From Trogon surrucura (taxonomy: Eukaryota; Chordata; Aves; Trogoniformes; Trogonidae): DNA of 64,000 nucleotides. The notes under the pieces are model-generated. The model made no database searches and was not told where the DNA came from. It was given only the letters and a program-made list of their open reading frames with translations. Both the position numbers and the translations under genes were made by a program. This document shows, piece by piece, positions 1 to 9,152 of the stretch (within the stretch, counting starts at the first letter, position 1; every line of letters begins with the position of its first letter). The stretch lies in contig CM036618.1 in assembly GCA_020746105.1 (NCBI GenBank), forward strand, positions 120,763,161 through 120,827,160. The letters are read 5' to 3'.

Positions 1-430
1 CAACCGGTTGCAGCCGGTTCTCCAAGGGACCCACCGCGAGGCGCAACTCAACCTGCCACGGGAGCTTCCTGAGGAAACTCGCTTTAAAAAAGGCGGCAAA
101 AGCACCAAAGGACACCCCAGCAGGAGGAGGGAGGCAGAAAAGAAGGTGCAGCAGCACACTCGACCCAGGCCTCGTGTGCTGCCATCACCTGAGGGGGTGG
201 GAGAGCAAAGACAGGGGGAGATGTTTTTAACTGGCAGTAAATTAACTTGATTGAAACGCCCCCACTTTTTACCACCTAAAATACAGGAAAAGTCCCGACT
301 TGACCCACGACACGGGCTCACCCGACCTGCGGCAGCAGAGGGAGAGCCACGTTACCTAGCGCCACGCCGAACGCGCTTTCAAAGCACAGTCCAGCTGAAT
401 AAATACCAGGGAAATTCAACAGCCAAATCC
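1..430. other. GC-rich, CpG-containing stretch
   Basis: The left edge is clearly richer in G+C and CpG than the following kilobases, with CpG-bearing motifs such as CCGCGAGGCGC near 33-43 and several more around 300-375. Two opposing frames stay open over parts of it, which is expected from composition. It could be the edge of a CpG island belonging to a gene left of the window. No core promoter element was identified with confidence; an AATAAATA at about 399 is only weakly TATA-like. Confidence 0.35.
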
Positions 431-514
431 TTTCAGCAGCAGCAGAGCTCTGGGAACCTAATTGGAATTTGAACATTCGCATTGTTTTATATTTTGGGTG
501 TTTGACGTTACCAG

Positions 515-679
515 CTGGGAGCAAGCGCTGGAAAGGAGGTACGCGAATGGCTCCGCAGGAACGTGAACGGCTAGCGAGGGATTACCTTTTAAAGGATTAT
601 CTTTTAGACAAAGAAAAATTTGGTGTACTGCAAGCTAACTTGAATCAAAAGGAACAGATTAATCCAACAGGATTACCAG
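515..679 (+). other. Candidate plus-strand exon (unassigned)
   Basis: An open frame runs across this segment, between a weak acceptor (TTTGACGTTACCAG) and a good donor (CAG|GTAAGG). From the internal ATG at 547 it reads MAPQERERLARDYLLKDYLL and continues for about 45 residues to the donor. The peptide is hydrophilic, rich in Lys, Glu and Leu, and matches no family I know. The ATG context is poor (C at -3, G at +4). The GC-rich stretch just upstream would suit a promoter, which makes a 5' coding exon possible. A chance open frame is at least as likely, because a single splice pair of this quality is common in noncoding DNA. Confidence 0.2.
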
Positions 680-681
680 GT

Positions 682-1700
682 AAGGCTTCCCTGTACTTTA
701 ATATCCAGACACACAGCTGAGGAACATGCACGGCTGTATTTAGATGCCTCGGTGCAGTTGCCAAGCACCTTCTCATGGTCCACGAATAAGGGCTGCCCGT
801 TCACTTAAGGTTGTTAAAACAAAAGCTTCGATGACTTATCCCCAAAGCCTCACAAGCAACAGCCATCTCCTGTCTTTTTACAGAGCCCTTTCCTCTACCC
901 TTGCATATGTAAGCTCTGATCATCAAGTCCTTTCAACTCCAGCCAGGAAGGAAGATTAGTCGCTGCCTGTACCGCTTCTCCACTGTGAAATTTCCAGAAC
1001 TGAGCTCTTTCACTTCCCTCTGAGAGGCATGGAAAGTCACAAAAAAACTGAGATCAAGCTCTTCACATTTTGCTTTTTCCCCCTCAATTGTTATTTTTCC
1101 TCAAACATTAACACTCGTGTAAGCTTTTACAGCCACGGTACTACGGTATTACAAAAAGCAAAATAGCATCTATCTACTAAACCCAGCATCCTTACATTTG
1201 GAAACAATACACATTATGCACTTGAGCATCTCCATCTTATTAGTACATATGTTGGTAGCATCTCTAACACACACCAAAGTTTTGAACTGAAATCTACTTG
1301 AGTGTTCTGGCAAACAGAATAGGGTAAGCAATCAAGTTTAAAAAAAAAAAATACAAAGATAGAGCCTCATTAGTTTACTGGAATTACTTTTTCCTGTGTT
1401 TTAATTATTTGATATTTGTGTTACAACTGATTATTTAACACACGTTCAGGGTTCCCCTTAAGCAAATTCAAAATCCTAAATACTTAAACACAACATACCA
1501 TAAGGCAATTCAGTTTCGGTCAGCCTCATATACAAGTCAGCCTAACTCGACCGGAAATGGGATTCGGCAGCAGTCACAAACCCTGCCTCTTGATCCATCT
1601 TTTGAACTTATCACATACTGTCTTCTGAACAACAAAACACTACATTTGTTCAGCATATATTTCACACTTATTTGTGAGTAAATATAACATTAAGTCCAGA
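682..1700. other. AT-rich noncoding stretch
   Basis: No gene or recognised repeat is seen. It contains a 12-base A run at about 1340-1351. On the minus strand a pyrimidine tract ends in CAG at 1020-1021 and is followed by an open frame of about 28 codons (REVKELSSGNFTVEKR and onward) ending in a stop, with an ATTAAA-type signal near 697-702. This resembles a terminal exon only loosely and is not called. Confidence 0.4.
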
Positions 1701-1705
1701 CTCAC

Positions 1706-1735
1706 CTCCTCCACCTCCAAGAAGGCTGGAATTAG
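1706..1735 (-). other. Candidate 30-nt microexon
   Basis: On the minus strand this 30-nt segment has near-ideal splice signals. There is a TACTAAC branch site at 1761-1767, with its A about 26 nt from the acceptor, then a continuous pyrimidine tract ending in TTATTGCAG, and a GTGAGT donor at 1700-1705. Its length is a multiple of three. Phase 0 reads LIPAFLEVEE; a second frame reads NSSLLGGGG; the third has a stop. TGC just before the acceptor AG is a feature known of neuronal microexons controlled by SRRM4. The peptide was not recognised, so reality rests on the splice signals alone. It may be a pseudo-exon. Confidence 0.3.
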
Positions 1736-2782
1736 CTGCAATAAGAAGAAAAGGAGAATTGTTAGTATTGACCTTCTTAAATATAGATGGAGCCAAAACC
1801 AGAAAATATTTCATAAGAGATTTTCCATTGATTCAGTAACTTTGCTACTCTCCACTTGCCTAAAATCATTTATTGCAAAAACAATCATTTATGTAAAGTG
1901 TAATTTACCTTCGCACCATTTTGGAATAACTTTGACCGTGCAAGTTAACAAATAAAACAGTAACACAATTATTAAAGCTAACATGTTGAATAGCTTGTGA
2001 AATTACAATCCTGAATTTGTAATTCTATAAACCACATTCTTTTTTTGATTACCAAATGAAGTAAAAGTCTTTAATTTTGGAGAAACTTAAATAGACTTTG
2101 ATGCAACTTTTGATTAGTTCCGCTTGCTTTCTATGACATGGAACCTTCAAGGATGATGGTGAGAAATTTCAGTGCCATTGATATCAAAGGGTGTTTTACC
2201 ACTGTATGCAAATAAATTGGGATTTCGCTCTGTATGCTTACTGGCTTCTGTACTGTAACCATTCAGCTACTCACGTTGGAAACAGGTCACTTATGGAAAG
2301 CAATTTTCAGAGCTTGGTGATAAAAGACAGTCCTTCAAATTAAGCTAGCACAATTGGAGCCATGCCAAACATTCTCCCTCCACAGCCTAGGTAAAACCAG
2401 AAGGAATGTCTAGGCTTCTAAGCCTGTCCTTTAGGTACGTGGGAAACAAATCCCTCTTCTGTCATAACATGGATAAAGCACAGTACAAAACAAGAGTATA
2501 AGGGATGGACACAGGTGTTTCATATTGCTTGGTGATCAATAAAGCAGAAGCAAGACATCAAACCATTTCCTGCTCCCCAACGAGACTAGATGACAAGATG
2601 CACAGAATAAATTAGATATTTTCCAGTGTTCAATCTTTCTACTGTTAGACGTTATTGTTTCTATGATTGCCCTCTACATCCTAAACAGAAGACTGTGAAC
2701 CACAAAAAAAAAAAACCCACAAGCCAACAGCTGTTGGTTTTTTCCATCACTTTCTTGGGACTTTTACAAAAAAATCAGTTAC

Positions 2783-2882
2783 CTTTGTCTTCCTCATTTC
2801 TTTTTTTTTTAGATATTCTACAGTCATCTTCGACTTAACATCCACTTTCAGCTCAATCATCTGCAGGCAGCTTTCCCTGACA
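2783..2882 (-). other. Candidate exon, 33-codon open frame
   Basis: On the minus strand a 100-nt segment lies between an acceptor (AGTTTCACTGCAG) and a donor (CAAAG|GTAACT). One frame is open: one leading base, then 33 codons that begin VRESCLQMIELKVDVKSKMT and end in a Lys-rich stretch (EYLKKKEMRKTK). It ends in phase 0, which would join the phase-0 reading of the 1706-1735 segment. The Lys stretch is encoded across an A10 run, so frame calls depend on that run's length. It does not join 3327-3408 in frame with this acceptor. The peptide was not recognised. Candidate only. Confidence 0.2.
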
Positions 2883-3326
2883 CTGCAGTGAAACTGACTT
2901 TCCACCAAAGTGGCAATGTATGGCATAACACAATTATCTTACAGTGACTCAAGAAGTAGCTCTACATTACTCAAAATGCAGTGCTCTTTAAAGATGTACC
3001 CTTATATCCAGCATAGATGACAAAATCAAATCAAAATAAACTGCAAACCAGAGGGACAGCTATCTGCCCTAGGACTAGTTGCTGCAACGCTTATTGAGTG
3101 TGCGAGTTGTTGAGACCAAGACATTGACGGATACTCTCGTGCATCCTCCCGATCCAAGTCTTGTTCTAATACTCTGCAAGAACAGATGCAGGAAAATGGG
3201 GCAAACAATCTTTGTTTCTGAAATAAAGGTATTTGTAACTATTTTCAAAGAAGTGCCTGACTTCATTTTTGCTGTCTGGATTCTTCCTTCAGATGCAGCT
3301 CAGTAAACCAGCTGAGAATTACTCAC

Positions 3327-3408
3327 TGTTCCTTTTGGTTCAGATTTCCGAGACATCACTGACATGAACTGGGTCATGGAGAGATACACAACTGGTAGAA
3401 CAGTGTGG
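3327..3408 (-). other. Candidate exon, 27-codon open frame
   Basis: On the minus strand this 82-nt segment follows a strong acceptor (CACCTTCTCTTTCCCAG) and ends at a consensus GTGAGT donor. Exactly one frame is open. After one base it reads HTVLPVVYLSMTQFMS then VMSRKSEPKGT, a hydrophobic stretch followed by a basic, polar end, and finishes in phase 0. Phase agrees with the 5422-5475 candidate upstream (Arg-Ser across the join). I could not place the peptide in a known family. Both splice sites are stronger than average, but vertebrate introns hold many such pairs and the open frame is short. Confidence 0.25.
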
Positions 3409-5421
3409 CTGGGAAAGAGAAGGTGGGGCAACACAGTTTGGATAAGAGAGTGCAAATCCTCCCTTTCAGCTGTCACATACTGTTCATTAGCTCAAGATCC
3501 TTAACTTTCCTGTATCTACATCCCATGAATCAACTGCATTGCTAGGACATCACTGTCACAGTTACTCTGCTTTTATATAGCATGACAAGACTGCTTTAGC
3601 CTCTTGGATATCCTCTATAAAGTTCTAGCAGACAACAAATACTGCCATACATAAATTGCCTTTGAAAAAGATATGATGATAGTAATAATAAATGTGTGCA
3701 GACATATTGCAGAGTGCCACTGAACTTCAGTCTTTCTATGTTTATCTGCTCTTGCCCTCAATGAAGTTCATATTGAAGAAAGATACAAAAACTGCCCCAT
3801 ATATTTTTACAGCAGTTTCTAAAGGCCTTCTCTAACAGGCAACATCACCTTCCCTGCAGTAAAATGAGTTGAACTGAGATAAAAATCAGCATACTTTGTA
3901 AGAGAAGAGAACAAAAATAACAAAGCGTCATCTACTGCCATGAGTCTGCTATTCTAGCTCATTCTTTTTTGGCACTGTAGAACACACCTACAATTACCAT
4001 TCTAGTTCTTCAATGAGTCAAATTCTAGGATTTCAGTTATTATGTTTGATCAAGAGACACAGCTAAGACCTGTTATAGCTCATTGTAACCAAAGTTTCCA
4101 TTGCTAAAACAGTTTCTCCGGATACCCAGCCAACATCCCCATTGCAAACTCTCATTCAATGGCTTCTCAGAGAATTATGTTTCTCTCATTATGTTTTCCT
4201 GACAATGTTCATCTTTCCAATACTTTTCTAAAACTTGTTCATAACATATTCTGTAAGCCAGCATCACACCCTTCTCTATAGAAACAGCAAAAACAGTTCA
4301 AATAGATTTTTGGCTGCAATGCACTTATTACAGTTATTGAAATTGCAGTAATAATTCATAGGCACTTTTTTGTTAAAAAAAATAAAAATGCCTTCATGCT
4401 AGAAGGAAAATTCAACACCTTCACTGTGATGCCAGGAAAGAATACGGCTGAATTATATTCACAGTATCCTTTCCAGAAAGATAATGTGTCACTCAAAAAG
4501 CAAGAACTTCTATTTTCCAATTTTTAAGGCTGTACCTGAAAGATTCAATAAAATATGCCTCTCTTTCCATCCTTGGGAAGGCCTTACCATTAAAGAAGTA
4601 ACTTGTCACTTCGCACCTAATGAATACTTTTCCCCAGGCAGAGCTTGGGATTTTCACTCGGATTCAGAGAGGAGGTCAGTGCAGCCCCACGGATCTAATC
4701 GCACCACGTTTTGCTGGAGCAAGCACGGCCTCTCTTCTCAGTCCCTCAGCGTTCATCTGCAACCGCACTTTCTCCGTCAGCGCTCCCAAATGATCGAGTC
4801 TGGCAAAATACTTTGAAAGGGGCTCCTGCTGTAGAGCTTCCACTACGGGCAGGTGCAAGCAACCAGCCACGGGACACTGGGAGCTTTCAAAACCTCCAAA
4901 CCTGATGCAGTCCAAATTGCACCGCTACACTGTGTGTACACACAGTTTCCCTACCTAACTCGGGGCGTGCCCACCTCAGGCAACACAAACTAAAACATCT
5001 GTAGACAACCAGTAAATCCATCTTGACTAACCTCTTGTCCTTAACTTCTCTATTCCAGAGCTGCACAAGATTCTCAAGTCATACGAGACTTGGGGTGGGA
5101 AGAAAGAGGAAGACTCAATAGCCACCAAGTTACCAAGGCGAAGAACAGTAAAAGAAAACAAATGAGCAGAAGAGTGGCTCCAAAGAAATGGAGGTAGAGA
5201 ATACTGGCACCTCATTTCATCCCCCACATTACCCTTTCAAGTCGATCAGCCCAACCTTTCCAAAATTGCCTCCTTCTAAACCACAGTCTACAACGAACTC
5301 CTGGGCATCAATTCTGAAGAATCTACTTTCAATACAAACCTTGAAATATTATTTTAATATGTACTCATTTATACTAAAAGGAGTGATGACAGAGTGGTTG
5401 AGCAGCCAGCAGAATACGTAC

Positions 5422-5475
5422 CTCCTTGTCAGGCTGAAATATAACACACGTAACAGCCCCATCAAGAACATCTCA
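5422..5475 (-). other. Candidate exon, 17-codon open frame
   Basis: The 54-nt minus-strand segment sits between an acceptor preceded by a C/T-rich tract (ending ATTGCCAAG) and a GTACGT donor. Two frames contain stops; the third reads EMFLMGLLRVLYFSLTR, a hydrophobic, membrane- or helix-like peptide, with one leading and two trailing bases. Those phases match 3327-3408 downstream and the 27-nt segment at 7225-7251 upstream. No family was recognised. A frame this short is often open by chance, so phase agreement is the main support. Confidence 0.2.
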
Positions 5476-7224
5476 CTTGGCAATGGCCAGCAAGAGGCAG
5501 CAGAGGTGAGAGCTCATCTAATTTTAAATATTTTTGCCTGCACCAGTAACACAGGCTTCAATTAAAAAAAAATAGTAATTTAGGAAAAAAAAACCCAACA
5601 GGCATATCTGGGGACCAGCTCCTGTGGTGTGTTTTAAAGAGGGGCTTCAGGATGAGACAAATCACAGGAGAGGAGATACTGCGCATCACCAGTGCTTTAA
5701 AAGGAGTCTTGAACGCTGTGTTTCGAAAAACAGATCTCTCCTTCAAAGTCTGCCTTAGTACAGGGAGCAAAAATGCATCTAGAAGTAGTAATATGGTTTT
5801 CAGCCCTTTAGTTCTCGATTTCTTTTTATTAGATACACTAGAAGCATTAGCCATTAAAAGTGTTTCTACAAAGTTCAGGCTCATGTTGATAACAAAAAAA
5901 ATCTCTCTCTAAAAAATCCACTCCTAAAATAAAAAACAGGCTCTAATCACCGAGTATAACAATTTAGCCCTTAATGCAATGTTTACGAGCCCAGATTCAA
6001 CCATAAATTCAGTACCTCCATCCACTTGGCACGTCAATGGACTATACTTTTACGCTTTTTTAACAGAGTAGCAGCACCAGGACAGCGCTACTAAACAAAC
6101 TTCATTGAACATTGGTCTGGTCTATCCAGAAACCTCCACTCTTGCTCTAAGAAAGAAAAATCCTTCCAAAATACTTCTGTGGGGAGAAGGGGCAGAGAGG
6201 GGAAGGAATTAAAAAAAAAAAAATAAAAGACCTGGCAGGAAAGAATTTAAAGTAAGCTTAGTTGCTCATTATGAAATACCCACAATGAAATATCAGGTTA
6301 CTAAAACATACAGATTTGAATAATGAATATACCAGCATATTTGACAAATGAGAACTAGACATGAATGTTTTAAATCTCATCCTTCTTAATGAGTTAAGTC
6401 ATATAGTTTTCCAATGCTTTTTTGACTGAATAAGCAGACCAGAAACTCTGGCACAGGTCTTAGCATTTTCCTCAATGTTCTCTTTACAACATCATCCTCG
6501 CCAAGAAGTAGGATTATTTGAAATTTCATGGAAAGAAAATGAATGCTCAAGAATTTCACCTCCAATGAATCTGAAAATTTTCCTGTGCTGTAAGCCAAAA
6601 GATATAAAAAGTGAAGAAGGATATATGTATGGGTTGCTTAAACAGACATTTGCAGACACAAGATAATTTTTCTGCTGTCAATTCTCCGGAATTTAAAAAA
6701 TAGAAAAGATGCGAACACTAATTTTTGTGATGTCTCTAGAGATAACACAGTTTTAGCTTTGTTAACAACATAGCTGAGTAACTCCAGTTACTTTTTGTTG
6801 GCATATACTCATCTGACAACATTTTAAAAACGTAAATTCTTCTGGGAGCATGTCTTTGTCAAGTATTAATGGCACTAGTAACTTAAATTGACATCTATGT
6901 CATGCAGCCATGCATCTGTCAGTATAATAAAAATATATTTTTAAAAGATTACTTGATATTGTCTGACTTTGGCAGCAGATGTTTGAGCTTATTTTGATGT
7001 AAAAAAAGATTAAATATTTTTGTCAATACTTTCTAATTGTGAAATTTATTCAAGAAGACATCTTTATAACTGGCAGTGTTGTAAGACGCAAGACATTCTA
7101 TTGCCTCAGACACCATTTTTATTCATCAATAAAACATCATAACAGGCAGCTGGTGAGCTGAGTACCAGTAATTTATGGAATGGGAAGCTACATTTCTTCT
7201 ACATATTTTGTGAGACATCCTTAC

Positions 7225-7251
7225 CTGTCAGTGCCTTTTGTTTGATCTTTT
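7225..7251 (-). other. Candidate 27-nt microexon
   Basis: A minus-strand 27-nt segment follows a long pyrimidine tract (TTCTTTCTGCTTTCTTGAG) and is closed by CAG|GTAAGG. In the phase used by the other candidates it encodes KDQTKGTD plus split codons at each end. A further candidate at 7298-7340 (TKTRLMLKMVECT) also fits in phase, but would be separated by an intron of only 46 nt. That is near the lower limit for vertebrates and counts against the pair. Confidence 0.15.
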
Positions 7252-7523
7252 CTCAAGAAAGCAGAAAGAACAAAGAAGACTGAGCTAACAACCGCACCTT
7301 GTACATTCAACCATTTTTAACATGAGACGTGTTTTGGTGCCTTAAAGTAAAAAGCTTTGGGTGTAAAGATCATGAAGTACTTTCAAAGCATATCCAGTAA
7401 ACACAAACAGCCATACACCGTACACTACAGTACAGTCACCACTATAATTAACTTTATTCGAAATACTTCCCTCACACACAAAACCACAGCAATCAGAGGG
7501 GTAAAATAACATTATAACAACAG

Positions 7524-7590
7524 ACTGGGCCAGATTTGCAAAGTTATATAAGTGCCTAATGATGCAGAGATGACTGGAAACTAGAAAACC
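7524..7590 (+). repeat. Relic of an ancient interspersed repeat
   Basis: The phrase GGCCAGATTTGCAAAG followed by TAAGTGCCTAATGATGCAGA closely resembles, from memory, a repeat abundant in turtle and crocodilian genomes whose copies carry GGCCAGATTTTCAAAG and TAGGTGCCTAAAGATGCAGA. Only about 60 bp are preserved here and no ends were found, so this would be an old relic that predates birds. Similarity could not be computed. Confidence 0.35.
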
Positions 7591-9143
7591 ACTCAGGCTA
7601 CAAAATAAGATTGACTTAAAAGCATCTGTAAGTAAGTATCACTAATAGCATCTTCAGCCAGCTACACGCTTTCTGTAAACAGAGCCTTCGCATACGGACT
7701 CCATACGGAGGGTGTGACAACAACCGGCACGCAGCCGTACACAACCGCAATGTGGGCAGCAGCAATTCATGTCACTTTCTACAGCACAGATTTCTTCAAA
7801 CAAGTTGCTCCTCCTTATCCCTGGAAAGGGTTTTCATCCCTCTGGACCAACACCAAAGAGCCCAACCAGGATTGAATCCTTTGGCTCATGCACAAGCTGG
7901 AGCCTCATGCAGACGGTTGCACCCTGAGGACGAGAGCAGCAGGCCAGGCCCCACAGCAGAGGACCAGCCTGTCTCCACACCCCAGCCCTCTGGTTGCAGC
8001 TCCTTGGAGCAATCCCAGCATCGACCAAGCATGTGTCCTCGACCCGCTCTGCTCCTGAAAGCTCCTAAGATACTTCGGAGTTTAGCCCAATAATTCTGCG
8101 GTTTGCTCCCTTTTAATGGGTGATTGAGAGCACGTCATATTCTGGACAGACACACTCAACAGCCTGGGCTTCCGTGCATTAAGAGAAGTCTTCCTCTCCC
8201 ATCCATAAAAAAACTCTGTAAATAGAAGTGAACATCTGCTCAGTCTATTTTATTGTTACTAAAAAGGACCAATTTCAAGTACTCTTTCTAAAAAGCCAAG
8301 AAGTCCAGAAACATGACCTAATGAGTCCAAAAAATTCACCTCATGAATTTCCATCACCTGTATTAGCAAAGTAGATGATGTGGGAGACAAAAAAGTAAAA
8401 GTAAGGGAATGACTTTTCCATGTCTTTTTTTTTTTCCCCCCAGACACCGAAAGTGCACATTACAAATCTGTCCTGCTTCAAAGATAAATAAAATCTAATG
8501 GAAGGCTTTGTGCAATTAAAAGCAGAGGTCTTGTATTTGGAACTAATAAAATGGTTTTGTGGTTTACTTGTCATACAACCTGTGCTATTCTATTCTCCCC
8601 TCACAAATTCTATGGAGAGAACAAATTATTAAAACTAAGTTTTGGCATCTTTGCAAATAGAGTAGTCGTTATCTCCAATTTCAAGCTTGTGAAGGGTATT
8701 TCACAGTAGATTAAGGAAATAAATAAAAAAAAAATCAGCATACTACTAAGTGCTTCTGGAGTTGATCCTGTCAAGGAAATTGCCTTCACAACATTCCGAA
8801 TTCAATAAGGAAACAATAACTGTCATAACTTTCCATTTATTTTTCTTCTTCTTGTAATACATTACCAACTCACTACATAATGTGCAGTTATGCAAGAAAG
8901 CTATTTTTAAAAGTTATATATTACACCCATTAAGTTTAATCAGTCATATGCAAAGCATCTCTGAAATCCGATACGAAGGGTGGAAAAAAAAAAAAAGCGC
9001 ACCAGAAAATCACAACCATCAAACCCACAAAACCCAACGCAGGCAAGGCAGCAGTCAGCAGCAGCAGCGTGCGGGGAAAGCAGGACAGAAATAAGCACGC
9101 GGCTCTCAGCCTGGCATTTAAAAATTCAGAGTACACTGGAGAC
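7591..9143. other. Noncoding stretch
   Basis: Nothing recognisable beyond open frames without features. A moderately GC-rich patch at about 7860-8050 gives a 113-codon plus-strand frame and an opposing frame; neither shows a family signature. Short poly-T/C runs occur at about 8427-8441. Confidence 0.4.
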
Positions 9144-9152
9144 ACATACCTG
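9144..9152 (-). promoter_or_regulatory. Recursive-splice-like motif (CAG|GTATGT)
   Basis: Read on the minus strand, a pyrimidine-rich tract (GCTCCTTTAACTTTGCAG) is followed at once by GTATGTGTC, so an acceptor and a donor abut with no exon between them, at the boundary 9149/9150. This is the arrangement of zero-nucleotide recursive splice sites known from very long introns of vertebrate neuronal genes. Here it is a sequence match only; no transcript is known. Confidence 0.25.

Noticed and set aside
1235-1323. Plus-strand acceptor (CATCTCCATCTTATTAG) and GTAAGC donor pair
   Set aside because: All three frames contain stops. It shows how readily pseudo-exons arise here and is the reason the other exon calls are scored low.
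3075-3173. Minus-strand segment after TCTGTTCTTGCAG with two frames open (VLEQDLDREDAREYPSMSW and SIRTRLGSGGCTR)
   Set aside because: Neither frame reaches a good donor, and the more protein-like frame is out of phase with the candidate upstream.
4170-4275. Minus-strand open frame (KGVMLAYRICYEQVLEKYW) after a good pyrimidine tract
   Set aside because: No usable donor in a compatible phase; a stretch of about 30 open codons is expected by chance.
5032-5088. 57-nt minus-strand segment with a fine acceptor and GTTAGT donor, one frame reading SYDLRILCSSGIEKLRTR
   Set aside because: In the phase shared by the neighbouring candidates it runs into a stop, so it would break the reading frame. It is either a poison exon or a pseudo-exon, and nothing favours the former.
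5558-5884. 108-codon minus-strand frame
   Set aside because: No family motif, no convincing splice sites, and it runs into poly-A/T runs; treated as chance.
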